A DNA stretch of 64,000 nucleotides from assembly GCA_035315345.1 (NCBI GenBank), contig DATFYA010000104.1:1-64000 (forward strand). The letters are read 5' to 3'. Position numbers and translations under genes: made by a program. Source of the stretch: Candidatus Methylomirabilota bacterium (GTDB lineage Bacteria; Methylomirabilota; Methylomirabilia; Rokubacteriales; CSP1-6). The notes beneath the pieces were generated by a model that did no database searches, was not told the origin of the DNA, and saw only the letters and a program-made list of their open reading frames with translations. Below, piece by piece: positions 42,559 to 51,523 of this stretch; the first letter of the stretch is position 1; each line of letters opens with the position of its first letter.

Positions 42559-43281
42559 GTGGAGCTGCTGTTCGTTCTGGGCGTCGGCCTCGCCGCCGGC
42601 ACCATCAGCGGCATCGTGGGCTTCGGCTCCTCGATCATGCTGATGCCGGTGCTCGTGATCGTGTTCGGCCCGCTCCACGCGGTGCCGATCATGGCCATCG
42701 CGGCGATCCTGGCCAACTGCTCGCGCGTGGTCATCTGGTGGCGCCAGGTGGACTGGCGCGCGGTGGCCGCCTACTCCATCACCGGCGTGCCGGCGGCCGC
42801 GCTCGGCGCGCGCACCCTGCTCGTGCTGCCGCCGCGGCTCATCGAGGGCGCGCTCGGCTTCTTCTTCCTCGCGATGATCCCGGCGCGGCGCTGGCTCGCC
42901 GCCCGCGGATTCGCGCTGCGGCTCTGGCACCTCGTGATCATCGGCGCGGTGGTGGGCTTTCTCACCGGCATCGTCGTCACCACCGGGCCGATCACCGCGC
43001 CGATCTTCCTGGCCTATGGCCTCGTGAAGGGCGCGTTCATCGCCTCCGAGGCCGCGGGCTCGCTCGCGGTCTATCTGAGCAAGGCCGCGGTGTTCCGCCG
43101 CTTCGGCGCCCTGCCCCTCGAGGTGATCACGCAGGGGCTCATCACCGGCGCCGCGCTCATGGTCGGCGCCTGGATCGCCAAGGGCTTCGTGCTCCGCCTC
43201 CACCCCGACCGCTTTCGCCTGCTGATGGACGGCCTGATGCTCCTCTCCGGCCTCACCATGCTCTGGACCGCATTCAGATGA
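42559..43281 (+). CDS. TauE/SafE family permease
   Basis: The 240-residue membrane protein with eight hydrophobic segments is typical of the family. Its repeat signature GTISGIVGFGSSIMLMPVLV lies near the start, and a second half begins VVGFLTGIVVTTGPITAPIF. Such permeases export sulfite, sulfoacetate or other organosulfonates/anions. It starts at GTG 16 bases after the reductase stop. Its stop is followed 1 base later by palindromic repeat copy 2. Confidence 0.9.
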   Translation: MELLFVLGVGLAAGTISGIVGFGSSIMLMPVLVIVFGPLHAVPIMAIAAILANCSRVVIWWRQVDWRAVAAYSITGVPAAALGARTLLVLPPRLIEGALGFFFLAMIPARRWLAARGFALRLWHLVIIGAVVGFLTGIVVTTGPITAPIFLAYGLVKGAFIASEAAGSLAVYLSKAAVFRRFGALPLEVITQGLITGAALMVGAWIAKGFVLRLHPDRFRLLMDGLMLLSGLTMLWTAFR

Positions 43282-43282
43282 T

Positions 43283-43423
43283 GGGGTCAGGTCTTGCATT
43301 ACGACATTTCCGCCTCACGCGTCGCTTCGGCTGTGGCGAAGAAATGTCGTAATGCAAGACCTGACCCCGCAGTCAGCCGCTTCGGCTCGGGCGAAGAAAT
43401 GTCGTAATGCAAGACCTGACCCC
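43283..43423. repeat. REP-like palindromic element, copy 2, with duplicated right arm
   Basis: Left arm 43283-43310 and right arms 43341-43368 and 43396-43423 are each 28 bases and inverse complementary to it. The second right arm is a tandem duplication with a 55-base period. The element fills nearly the whole gap between two convergent genes, 1 base from each stop codon. Confidence 0.92.
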
Positions 43424-43424
43424 G

Positions 43425-44555
43425 CTACTCGAGCTCGGCGTTGTGCTCGCCGATGCGGGGAGGGGCGCGGCGGATGGGCGGGCGCTGGCCGTCGAAGGAC
43501 AGCGGCAGCGCGACCACGTCGTAGTCGTCACCGGGCAGGCGCTGGATGATGCCGATGGCTTCGGCCTGCGGCTGGGCCACCGCCTCGGGCAGCGAGTGGA
43601 TGGGGCCACAGGGCACGCCGCCGGCCTCCAGCAGGTCGATCCACTCGCCCTTCGTACGCGTGCGGAAGATCGCCTCCAGCTCGGCCAGCAGGGCGGGCTT
43701 GTTGGCCACCCGGGCCGCGTTGGTGGCGAAGCGCTCCTCCTTGGCCCACTCGGGATGGCCGACGACGGCGGCCAGCTTGGCGAACAGGCGATCGTTGCCG
43801 GCGGCCACGATCATGGTGCCGGTCTTGGTCTCGAAGCCCTGGAAGGGCACCACGCGCTGGCTGCCGGTGCGATGCCGCTCCGGCACCTCGCCGGAGGCGC
43901 GATAGCTCGCGAAGTGCCCCTTGAGCCACGCGAGCCCGGTCTCGTAGAGCGAGGCGTCGACCACGCAGCCGCGCCCGGTGCGCTGACGCTGCACGAGCGC
44001 GGCGAGCGCGCCCATCGCCGTCCACATGCCGGTGCCGTAGTCGAGGATCGACGTGCCGATCCGCGTCGGCGGCCCGCCCTCGTCCCCGTTCATCATCATG
44101 AGGCCGGAGAAGGCCTGCACCATCGGCTCGAATCCCGGCTTCAGCCTGAGCGGCCCGGTGCGTCCGAACGCCCACACCGAGCAGTAGATGAGTCGCGGAT
44201 GCCGCGCCAGCAGCGTGTCGGGGCCGAGGCCCATCTCCTCGAGCGAGCCCGGCCGCAGATTCTGGACCAGCACGTCGGCGCTGCCGAGAAACTCGAGCAG
44301 CCAGGCCACCGCAGCGGGGTCTTTCAGGTCGAGGCTGATCCCGCGCTTGTTGGCGTTGACCGCGAGGAACCCGGGCGACACGCCCTTCCAGAACGGCGGC
44401 CCCCACTTCCGCGCGTCGTCGCCCTCCGGGCGCTCCACCTTGATGACGTCGGCGCCCATGTGGGCCAGGATCTCGGCGGCCATCGGCCCGGCCAGATTCT
44501 GCGCGACCTCGACGACGCGGATGCCCTCGAGCGGCAGCATCGGCGCCGCGCTCAT
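43425..44555 (-). CDS. CaiB/BaiF family CoA-transferase (class III)
   Basis: The 376-residue protein reads IRVVEVAQNLAGPMAAEILA, GADVIKVERPEGDDARKWGP, VNANKRGISLDLKDP, YCSVWAFGRTGPLRLKPGFE and ILDYGTGMWTAMGALAALV. These are all class III signatures, and the length is normal. It is the second of its kind in the window. Its ATG overlaps the stop of the MBL hydrolase gene (ATGA), and it ends a minus-strand cluster with three acyl-CoA dehydrogenases. It probably activates the cluster's organic acid. Confidence 0.92.
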   Translation of the reverse strand: MSAAPMLPLEGIRVVEVAQNLAGPMAAEILAHMGADVIKVERPEGDDARKWGPPFWKGVSPGFLAVNANKRGISLDLKDPAAVAWLLEFLGSADVLVQNLRPGSLEEMGLGPDTLLARHPRLIYCSVWAFGRTGPLRLKPGFEPMVQAFSGLMMMNGDEGGPPTRIGTSILDYGTGMWTAMGALAALVQRQRTGRGCVVDASLYETGLAWLKGHFASYRASGEVPERHRTGSQRVVPFQGFETKTGTMIVAAGNDRLFAKLAAVVGHPEWAKEERFATNAARVANKPALLAELEAIFRTRTKGEWIDLLEAGGVPCGPIHSLPEAVAQPQAEAIGIIQRLPGDDYDVVALPLSFDGQRPPIRRAPPRIGEHNAELE

Positions 44556-45442
44556 GCGTTCGCCGCGATCGGATCGAGCATCACCGGCTCGAAGCGATGG
44601 CCGTCGCCGTCGCGCACGATCCGTCCGGGATGCGGGAAGTGGGAGGGCAGCACCAGCTCGCCGGAAGCGGCGTGGCGCTCGACGAACGCCTTGCGGGTCG
44701 CGGCGGCCTGCCGGGCGTCGTAGCAGAAGATGCTGCTCCACTGCGGCTCGGCCACCTGCACCACCCGGTGCATCAGGTCGCCGGAGAAGACCGCGTCGCC
44801 CGCGCTGGTGTGCACGCGCACGCCGACGTGCTCCGGGGTGTGGCCGATCCACGGCTCGTAGGAGAGCCACGGGTCGATCCGGTAGGTCCCGTTCACCATC
44901 ACCGCCTGCCCCGCCTCCACCACCGGCACCACGCTGTCCGCGATGCAGCCGGACTTCTCGCGTCCCGCTTCGTGCTCGTGCTTCCAGAACTCCCACTCGC
45001 CGCCCGGGACGACGTACTTCGCCTTCGGGAACGTGGGCACCCACCGGCCCTTCACCAGCCGCGTGTTCCAGCCCACGTGGTCCACGTGCAGATGCGTGCA
45101 CAGGACCAGGTCCACCTGCTCGGGGGTGACGCCGGCCGCGCCCAGATCGTCGAGATAGCCGCCACTGCGCTGGTTCCACAGCGTGGTCTCGTGGCGCTCC
45201 TTGTCGTTGCCGACCCCGGTGTCCACCAGCACGGTGTGCTGCGGGGTGCGCACGATCCAGGTCTGGATGCGCGAGCCGAGATCGCCGGTGACGTCGTCCC
45301 AGAAGTGCGGCTTCATCCACCGGTGGTGCTGCGCGACGCGGCCGGCGTCGGACTCCGGCAGCATCTGGGCGGTGGGGAACGCGGACCGGCCGATCTCGAC
45401 GATGCGCGAGATCGAGACTTCCCCGAGCGTGAGCGTGTGCAT
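44552..45442 (-). CDS. MBL-fold metallo-hydrolase
   Basis: The 296-residue protein has LVLCTHLHVDHVGWNTRLV (HXHXDH motif), HTPEHVGVRVHTSAGDAVFS with the next His and the bridging Asp (SGDLMHRV), and PSHFPHPG near the end. It could act as lactonase or thioesterase in acid catabolism. It overlaps the CoA-transferase gene by 4 bases and lies 23 bases downstream of an acyl-CoA dehydrogenase gene. Confidence 0.9.
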   Translation of the reverse strand: MHTLTLGEVSISRIVEIGRSAFPTAQMLPESDAGRVAQHHRWMKPHFWDDVTGDLGSRIQTWIVRTPQHTVLVDTGVGNDKERHETTLWNQRSGGYLDDLGAAGVTPEQVDLVLCTHLHVDHVGWNTRLVKGRWVPTFPKAKYVVPGGEWEFWKHEHEAGREKSGCIADSVVPVVEAGQAVMVNGTYRIDPWLSYEPWIGHTPEHVGVRVHTSAGDAVFSGDLMHRVVQVAEPQWSSIFCYDARQAAATRKAFVERHAASGELVLPSHFPHPGRIVRDGDGHRFEPVMLDPIAANA

Positions 45443-45465
45443 GACCGTCTCCTGGCGTGCGGTGG

Positions 45466-46548
45466 CTAGCGTGCCGTCATGTGCGGCCAGAGCGCGTCGG
45501 GGCCGCGCGCCGCGACCGCGCGGCCGAGGGCCACCGACCAGTGGCTCTCGGCCCCGAACTCCGCGCGCCACGACCAGAGGCGGCGGGTGACGAAGTGCAG
45601 CGAGTGCTCGTAGGTGAAGCCGATGGCCCCGTGGGCCTGGTGCGCGATGCCCGCGCCGAGGCCGGCCGCCTCCCCGGTGCGCACCTTGGCCACCGCGATC
45701 TCGAACGACGGGTCGCCGCCCTCACCGGTGCGGTCGACCACGTGGAACGCCTGTTGCGCGGCCATCGCCGCCGCCGCGGTGTGACCGGCGAGCAGCGCGA
45801 GGTTCTGCTGGATGGCCTGGAAGGCGGCCAGCGGCCGGCCGAACTGCTTGCGCTCGGTCACGTACTTCACCGACTGGGCGAGCAGGAACTCGAGACCGCC
45901 CGCCATCTGCGCCGCGCGCACCAGCGCCCCGCCCGTCCACACCGGTCGGGGACCCAGGCGGCCGCGCAGCGGCGCCGCGGCCACCACCGGCGCGCCGGAC
46001 CAGACGAGCGTGTCGCGCGGCTCGCGCGCGAGGCTCGCGTCGGCCTCGGCCTTGGCGTGGCCCCCGGCCACCAGCGCCACCATCGGTGACCCGCCGCCGC
46101 CGGCCACGACCAGCACGTGCTCGGCGCGGGCCCCCCACGGCACGCGCGTGGCGCGGCCGCTCAGCGTCCACCCGCCGCCGTGCCGGCCGAGGCTCAACGC
46201 TTCGTCTGATTGCTCTGGGTCATGCACCGGGGCCACCGTCATCGGCCCCATCGGCGCGTCGAGGCCGGCCTCGGCCAGGATCGACGCGGCCAGCATGGTC
46301 TCGGCCAGCGGCACCGGGGCCGCGAAGCGCCCGGCGGACATCAACACCACGAAGGCGTCGTTCCACGAGCCGCCGGCGCCCCCGCGCGCCTCCGGCACCT
46401 GCGGCAGGGTGAGGCCGTTCTCCTCCAGCGCCTGCCAGAGCGCGGCGGGCCACTCGCCCTTCTCGGCGCCCTCGAGGACGGCGGTGGTGGCGTGATCGGT
46501 GAACAGGCGCGTGCACGTCTCGTTCAGGATCGTCTGCAGCTCGTTCAT
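45466..46548 (-). CDS. Acyl-CoA dehydrogenase family protein (small, divergent)
   Basis: This 360-residue protein has FADH2-type dehydrogenase architecture (N-terminal helices, beta middle, C-terminal helices). LAQSVKYVTERKQFGRPLAA and AIQQNLALLAGHT are the C-domain family motif, and IAHQAHGAIGFTYEHSLHFV follows. N- and middle domains are short and weakly conserved, and the catalytic base is not evident. It probably forms a heteromer with the acyl-CoA dehydrogenase encoded just upstream, as such pairs do in steroid and aromatic acid degradation. Confidence 0.86.
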   Translation of the reverse strand: MNELQTILNETCTRLFTDHATTAVLEGAEKGEWPAALWQALEENGLTLPQVPEARGGAGGSWNDAFVVLMSAGRFAAPVPLAETMLAASILAEAGLDAPMGPMTVAPVHDPEQSDEALSLGRHGGGWTLSGRATRVPWGARAEHVLVVAGGGGSPMVALVAGGHAKAEADASLAREPRDTLVWSGAPVVAAAPLRGRLGPRPVWTGGALVRAAQMAGGLEFLLAQSVKYVTERKQFGRPLAAFQAIQQNLALLAGHTAAAAMAAQQAFHVVDRTGEGGDPSFEIAVAKVRTGEAAGLGAGIAHQAHGAIGFTYEHSLHFVTRRLWSWRAEFGAESHWSVALGRAVAARGPDALWPHMTAR

Positions 46549-46576
46549 GGTCTCGCTCCGCTCGACCGGACTCTTG

Positions 46577-46610
46577 TATCCGCTCGGCTCGCCTTCGGCT
46601 GCACCTCGCC
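46577..46610. repeat. 34-base intergenic repeat, copy A
   Basis: It begins TATCCGCTCGGCTCGCC and ends directly before the stop codon of the acyl-CoA dehydrogenase gene at 46611. It is identical to copy B (47780-47813). Confidence 0.88.
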
Positions 46611-47759
46611 CTACCGTAGGCCCAGCCCGCGGGCGATGATGCCGCGGAGGACTTCGCGGGTGCCGCCGCGCAGCGAGAAAGATGGCGCATGCTGGACCAG
46701 GTAGCCCAGCGTCTTCTCGAAGTCGCTCCCGCTGCCCAGCCGGGGCTCGGCGCCGGTCAGCGCGTGCACCGCCTCCGGGATCTCCTGCTCGAAGGTGGTG
46801 CCGATGTCCTTGACCACCGCGGCCTCCAGGTTGGTGGACTTGCCGGCCTGCAGCATGGTGGCGATCGACAGCGACATCTGACGCAGCGTCACCAGGTGCG
46901 CGGTGAAGTGGCCGATAAGGGCCGCGGCGCGCTCGCCCGGCTCCTGGCCCGCCTCGCGGATCAGCTCGATCACGAGCTGCAGCGACGAGAGATAGCGCTC
47001 CGGTCCGCTCCGCTCGAAGCCCAGCTCGGTCGTCACCTGCTTCCAGCCGTCACCCTCCTGGCCCACCCGCATGTCGTCGGGCACGAGGCAGTCCTGGAAG
47101 TGCACCTCGTTGAAGTGGTGGCCGCCGGCCAGGTCGATGATCGGGCGGATCGAGATGCCGGGCGATTTCAGATCGACCAGGAACTGCGAGAGTCCCTCGT
47201 GCTTCTTGTCCGGCACCACCTTGGTGCGGAAGAGGGCGATGGCGTAGTCGGACAGGTGCGCGTTGCTGGTCCAGATCTTGGTGCCGCTGACCCGGTAGCC
47301 GCCCGCCACCTTCTCGGCCCGCGTGCGGATCGAGGCCAGGTCCGAGCCCGAGTCCGGCTCGCTCATGCCGATGGCGAAGGCGAGCTCGCCCCGCGCGATG
47401 CGGGGCAGGAAGCGCTGACGCTGCTCCTCGGTGCCGAAGCGCAGCAGGAGCGGCCCGCTCTGGCGGTCGGCCACCCAGTGCGCGCTCACCGGCGCGCCGG
47501 CGGCCAGCGTCTCCTCGAGCACCACGTAGCGCTCCAGCGCGGAGCGCTCGTGGCCGCCGTACTTCTTGGGCCACGTCATGCCGATCCAGCCGCGCTCGCC
47601 CATGCGGCGCGAGAAGTCGCGATTGAACCCGCCCCACGACCGCGCGCGATCGGCGCCCCGGTACTGGGCCAGCTCCTGCTTGAGGAAGGTGCGCACCTCG
47701 TCGCGCAGCGCCTCCGCCTCGGGCGGCAGCGTGGACAGCTCGAAGTTGAATGTCGCCAT
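46611..47759 (-). CDS. Acyl-CoA dehydrogenase
   Basis: This 382-residue dehydrogenase has GERGWIGMTWPKKYGGHERS, FAIGMSEPDSGSDLASIRT (FAD/substrate motif), GTKIWTSNAHLSDYAI and a C-terminal LVQHAPSFSLRGGTREVLRG. It is of the type paired with a smaller partner in steroid or aromatic acid side-chain degradation; the partner gene follows. The start at 47759 is taken because the family N-terminus begins there. Confidence 0.92.
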   Translation of the reverse strand: MATFNFELSTLPPEAEALRDEVRTFLKQELAQYRGADRARSWGGFNRDFSRRMGERGWIGMTWPKKYGGHERSALERYVVLEETLAAGAPVSAHWVADRQSGPLLLRFGTEEQRQRFLPRIARGELAFAIGMSEPDSGSDLASIRTRAEKVAGGYRVSGTKIWTSNAHLSDYAIALFRTKVVPDKKHEGLSQFLVDLKSPGISIRPIIDLAGGHHFNEVHFQDCLVPDDMRVGQEGDGWKQVTTELGFERSGPERYLSSLQLVIELIREAGQEPGERAAALIGHFTAHLVTLRQMSLSIATMLQAGKSTNLEAAVVKDIGTTFEQEIPEAVHALTGAEPRLGSGSDFEKTLGYLVQHAPSFSLRGGTREVLRGIIARGLGLR

Positions 47760-47779
47760 GATCGTGACCCCTCTCCTTA

Positions 47780-47813
47780 TATCCGCTCGGCTCGCCTTCG
47801 GCTGCACCTCGCC
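47780..47813. repeat. 34-base intergenic repeat, copy B
   Basis: Identical to copy A over 34 bases and in the same orientation. It occupies most of the gap between two acyl-CoA dehydrogenase genes, 6 bases from the stop of the upstream one. Confidence 0.88.
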
Positions 47814-47819
47814 AAGCTA

Positions 47820-48983
47820 CTACCTGAACAGAGATCGGGCGATGACCATCCGATGCACTTCCGAGGGCCCCTCGCCGATGCGGCGCACGCGGGCCTCGCG
47901 ATACCAGCGCTCCAGCGGGAATTCCTTCGACACCCCGTAGCCGCCGTGGATCTGCACCGCCGCGTCGATCACGCGGCCCAGGACCTCGCTGGAGTAGAGC
48001 TTGGCGATGGAGGCCTCCACCCGCGCGTCCTCGCCGCGGTCGGCCTTCCAGGCGCCCTCCCAGATGATCCACCGGCACGCGCGCAACTCCACCTCTGCGT
48101 CGGCCAGCATCCACTGGATGGCCTGGCGCTGACTGAGCGGGGCGCCGAAGGTCGAGCGCTGCTTGGCGTGGGCGATGGCCATGCGGTGCGCGGCCACCGC
48201 CACCCCCAGGTTGCACGCCGAGTACGGGAAGCGGTTCTTCACCAGCAGGTCGAAGGCGAGGTCGAGCCCCTGCCCCTCCTGGCCGATCAGGTTCTCGGCC
48301 GGGATCTCGCAGTCCTCGAACGAGACGTCGTTGGGAATCGCCGAGGTGCGGATCACCCGGATCGGCCTGGCGTGGAACCCCGGGGTGCCGTGCTCCACGA
48401 TGAAGCAGGAGATGCCGCCGCGGCCCTTCCCCTTGTCGGTGCGCGCGAAGACGATGCCCCACGGCGCGTCGTGCGCGCGCGAGATGAAGACCTTTCTTCC
48501 GTTGAGCACCCACCGGTCGCCGCGACGCTCGGCGCGGGTCTGGATCGCGCCGGCCGGATCGGAGCCGCCCGAGGGCTCGGTGATCGCGAAGAAGGTCTCG
48601 TTGCCGTCGCGCAGCGTCGGCACCGCGTACTTCTCGATCTGCGCCTTGCTGCCCGCCCAGATCGCGGGCGGAGGATAGCGGCCGAAGACACCGCCGCCGG
48701 GATTGTACAGGCCCATGCGGTGCTGGGACATCGCCTCCAGCACCACGCACATGCTGAAGGTATCGAGCCCGCCGCCGCCGTACTGCTCCGGAGCCGCGAG
48801 CGTCCAGAGGCCCGCCGCCTTGGTCTTGGCGGCCAGCCGCTGGAACTCCTCACGCGGCAGGTCCGGCGCGTCCGGATCGAGCGTCTGCTCGAGCGGGACG
48901 ATCTCGTCCTGGACGAAGCGCCGGACCTGATCGCCGAGCAGGCGCAGCTCTTCCGGAAGCGTGAAGCCGGGGAACACCGTCAT
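47820..48983 (-). CDS. Acyl-CoA dehydrogenase
   Basis: The 387-residue dehydrogenase shows LWTLAAPEQYGGGGLDTFSM, FFAITEPSGGSDPAGAIQTR, GRKVFISRAHDAPWGI, QRSTFGAPLSQRQAIQWMLA and IHGGYGVSKEFPLERWYREA. All are standard for full-length FAD acyl-CoA dehydrogenases. Electrons would pass to ETF. ATG 48983 fits the family start. First gene of the five-gene minus-strand acyl-CoA cluster; a TATCAT -10-like hexamer precedes it. Confidence 0.93.
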   Translation of the reverse strand: MTVFPGFTLPEELRLLGDQVRRFVQDEIVPLEQTLDPDAPDLPREEFQRLAAKTKAAGLWTLAAPEQYGGGGLDTFSMCVVLEAMSQHRMGLYNPGGGVFGRYPPPAIWAGSKAQIEKYAVPTLRDGNETFFAITEPSGGSDPAGAIQTRAERRGDRWVLNGRKVFISRAHDAPWGIVFARTDKGKGRGGISCFIVEHGTPGFHARPIRVIRTSAIPNDVSFEDCEIPAENLIGQEGQGLDLAFDLLVKNRFPYSACNLGVAVAAHRMAIAHAKQRSTFGAPLSQRQAIQWMLADAEVELRACRWIIWEGAWKADRGEDARVEASIAKLYSSEVLGRVIDAAVQIHGGYGVSKEFPLERWYREARVRRIGEGPSEVHRMVIARSLFR

Positions 48984-49048
48984 GGTGGGGGGATGATACC
49001 ACCCCGGCCACCGCCCGAGCGGCGTCCCCGCAGTTCTGGACGCGGGAA

Positions 49049-49468
49049 CTACTGGGCCTTCTTCAGGCTCACCGCGGCAGCGCCGAAATCCGCGTCCGCG
49101 ACGCCCCACAGCTCGCGCGAGCCGTCGGCGTTCGTCCGCTGCTTGAGCGTGTAGCGGACCGGGCGCGACTGGCGGGGAGACGTGCCCTCGAGCTGGACGC
49201 GATCATCCGCGAACCAGCTGCTGCCGGTGGCACCGGTCATGGCCTTCCAGGCGCCGTCCGCCGAGAAGGTGATCCATACCTCCATCTCCTTGGCCCGCTC
49301 CATGGCGGTGGCGACCTGGACCGCGCTGCCGCGCCAGGTTCCCGTCAGCCAGTCCGGATGCACCTGCTGTGCCGCCGGCGGAATCTCCCGGGAAGAAGAA
49401 GAGGCGCACGCGGCCAGCGACAGGGCCAGCAGGAACAGCGCGATGGTCAGCACGGACCGATTCGTCAT
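49049..49468 (-). CDS. Small lipoprotein
   Basis: The 139-residue protein has a lipoprotein signal: TIALFLLALSLAACASSSS, with Cys at about 21 after LSLAAC. The mature part is beta-rich, with WLTGTWRGSAVQ and VWITFSADGAWKAMTG. It is probably anchored in the outer or inner membrane; function is unknown. AAGGAGGAAC precedes the ATG. It ends 66 bases before the acyl-CoA dehydrogenase start. Confidence 0.82.
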   Translation of the reverse strand: MTNRSVLTIALFLLALSLAACASSSSREIPPAAQQVHPDWLTGTWRGSAVQVATAMERAKEMEVWITFSADGAWKAMTGATGSSWFADDRVQLEGTSPRQSRPVRYTLKQRTNADGSRELWGVADADFGAAAVSLKKAQ

Positions 49469-49595
49469 GGGTTCCTCCTTGTGGAGCGGCAGTGTGCGCG
49501 ATCGTCCGACCGTGGTCCATGGGACCTTGGTCTCATGTACACTCGGGGGCGGCCCGGCCGGGCCGAATCCCCACGCCCGAGGAGAGACGCTCGAC

Positions 49596-50603
49596 ATGAA
49601 GAAGCGATGGTCGCTGTCGGTCCCGATGGAGGGATTCGCCCTGCCAGAGCTGGGCGACGTCGCTCGGGACGCGGAGCGGCTCGGCTACACCGACGCCTGG
49701 TCGTTCGAGGTGGACGGCGTCGACGGCTTCACCCCGCTCGCCGTCATCGGACTGGCCACGGACATGCGCATCGGCATCGCCATCGCGAACGTGTTCACCC
49801 GCGGCCCGGCCACGCTGGCCTCCACCGCGGCCGGTCTCGCCGACGTGGCCCCCGGCCGCTTCGTGCTCGGCATCGGCGCGGGCTCGCAGCCCATCGTGGA
49901 GTCGTGGAACGGCGGCCGGTTCAGCAAGCCGGCCACCCGCGTGCGCGAGACCGCCCAGTTCCTGCGCGCCGCGCTGGCGGGCGAGCGGGTGGTCTTCAAG
50001 GGCGAGACCATCACGGTGGACGGCTTTCGGCTCAGCCGCGTGCCGAAGGAGCCGGTGCCCATCCACGTCGCGGCCCTCCGCGAGGGCATGCTGCGGGTCG
50101 CGGGCCAGGTAGGGGACGGCGTGATCTTGAACTGGCTCTCCCCCGACGACGTGCCGCGCTCGGTCGGGGTGGTGCGCGAGGCGGCCCGGCGAGCCGGACG
50201 CGACGCCGACGCGATCGAGGTCACCGCGCGGCTCTTCGTCAACCTGGATCCGCCGGGGCCGGAGTCGGACCTGGTGGTGCGCCGTCACATCGCCGGCTAT
50301 CTGAACGTGCCGGTGTACCGCGCCTTCCAGGAATGGCTCGGCCGCCGCGAGGCGCTCGGCCCGATGTGGAGCGCGTGGAGCGCGGGCGATCGCAAGGCCG
50401 CGGTGGCCGCGATCCCCGAGCAGGTGATGAGCGACCTGATGCCGCGCGGCGATCTGAGCCAGCTCAAGGCGCACATCCAGCGCTATCTGGACCGCGGCAT
50501 CGACACCGCTTTTCTCTCGCTCATGACCTCGGAGCCCGATCCGCAGAAGAAGCGCGACCTGATGCTCGACGCCCTGCGCGCCCTCGCCCCCGGCCGCAAG
50601 TGA
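49596..50603 (+). CDS. LLM-class F420-dependent oxidoreductase
   Basis: The 335-residue luciferase-like protein has ARDAERLGYTDAWSFEVDGV, IGIAIANVFTRGPATLASTA, LADVAPGRFVLGIGAGSQPI and VPIHVAALREGMLRVAGQVG. All are typical of F420-type reductases, and a second member lies at 28522. GGAGAGACG precedes the ATG. It diverges from the lipoprotein gene. Substrate is unknown. Confidence 0.87.
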   Translation: MKKRWSLSVPMEGFALPELGDVARDAERLGYTDAWSFEVDGVDGFTPLAVIGLATDMRIGIAIANVFTRGPATLASTAAGLADVAPGRFVLGIGAGSQPIVESWNGGRFSKPATRVRETAQFLRAALAGERVVFKGETITVDGFRLSRVPKEPVPIHVAALREGMLRVAGQVGDGVILNWLSPDDVPRSVGVVREAARRAGRDADAIEVTARLFVNLDPPGPESDLVVRRHIAGYLNVPVYRAFQEWLGRREALGPMWSAWSAGDRKAAVAAIPEQVMSDLMPRGDLSQLKAHIQRYLDRGIDTAFLSLMTSEPDPQKKRDLMLDALRALAPGRK

Positions 50604-50626
50604 AGGGCGAGGTGCGGCCGCGGTCG

Positions 50627-50660
50627 GGCGAGGTGCAGCCGACGGCGAGCCGAGCGAATA
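50627..50660. repeat. 34-base intergenic repeat, copy C (inverted)
   Basis: The opposite strand reads TATTCGCTCGGCTCGCCGTC and so on, with 2 mismatches to copies A and B. Partial extra units flank it (around 50606 and 50667). It fills the gap between the LLM oxidoreductase and the enoyl-CoA hydratase genes. Confidence 0.85.
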
Positions 50661-50708
50661 CGACGATCCAGCCGAGCGAATACAAAAAAGACGTCAGGGG
50701 GGCTACAC

Positions 50709-51479
50709 ATGGCCGATGAGGTGCTGCTGACCGTCGACGCCGGCATCGCCACCGTCACCCTGAACCGGCCGGATCAGCGCAACGCGATGAGCACCGCGCT
50801 GCTCCAGGGCCTGCGCGCCGCGTTCGACGGCCTCGACGAGCGGCGCGACGTCCGGGTGGTGGTGATCAAAGGCGCCGGCCCCGCGTTCTGCGCGGGCATG
50901 GACCTCAAGGAGATGCAGCAGCGGCGCGGGGAGGCCGATCCGGAGGGCAACGTGGTCGAGGTGCTGCAGCGGGTGGAGCGCTCGCGGCATCCCACCATCG
51001 CGGCGCTGCACGGCGATGCCATCGCGGGCGGCTGCGAGCTGGCGCTCCACTGCGACCTGCGCGTGGCCGCCGAGCCCGCGCGCCTCGGCATGCCGCTGGC
51101 GCGCATCGGGCTCGTCATCCCGTTCCCGCTGGGCCAGAAGCTGGTGGAGATCATCGGCCCCGCGCACACCCGTCACCTGCTGTTCACCGGCCAGCCGGTC
51201 GACGCGCGCCGGGCCTACGAGATCGGCATGGTGCACCAGGTGGTGACGCCCGGCGAGCTGGACGCGGCGGTGCAGGCGCTTGCCCGGCGCATCGCCGACA
51301 ACGCCCCGTTCTCGCTCGCCGGCATCAAGGCGAGCATCCTGCGGGCCACGTCGCTGCGCGAGAGTATCCGGCACGACGACCTGGACGCGGCCGCGACCCG
51401 GGCCCGGACGAGCGGCGACGCCCAGGAAGGGCGTCGCGCGATGCTGGAGAAGCGGAAGCCGCAGTTCAGGGGCGAGTAG
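50709..51479 (+). CDS. Enoyl-CoA hydratase/isomerase family protein
   Basis: This 256-residue crotonase-fold protein has VTLNRPDQRNAMSTALLQGL, AFCAGMDLKEMQQRRGEADP (oxyanion-hole loop) and HGDAIAGGCELALHCDLRVA. The Glu positions of classical hydratases cannot be confirmed, so isomerase or hydratase activity is open. It probably serves beta-oxidation with the acyl-CoA dehydrogenases nearby. Followed by a terminator hairpin. Confidence 0.92.
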   Translation: MADEVLLTVDAGIATVTLNRPDQRNAMSTALLQGLRAAFDGLDERRDVRVVVIKGAGPAFCAGMDLKEMQQRRGEADPEGNVVEVLQRVERSRHPTIAALHGDAIAGGCELALHCDLRVAAEPARLGMPLARIGLVIPFPLGQKLVEIIGPAHTRHLLFTGQPVDARRAYEIGMVHQVVTPGELDAAVQALARRIADNAPFSLAGIKASILRATSLRESIRHDDLDAAATRARTSGDAQEGRRAMLEKRKPQFRGE

Positions 51480-51488
51480 AAGGGCGGA

Positions 51489-51505
51489 GGGGCCTCGACG
51501 GCCCC
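51489..51505. terminator. GGGGCC-TCGAC-GGCCCC hairpin between convergent genes
   Basis: Six-base core arms around loop TCGAC, with imperfect extensions. Inverse complement of the core of the hairpin at 3234-3264. It lies between the enoyl-CoA hydratase stop and the opposing FMN-protein stop. Confidence 0.6.
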
Positions 51506-51523
51506 CTTGTATCGTAGGGCCTT

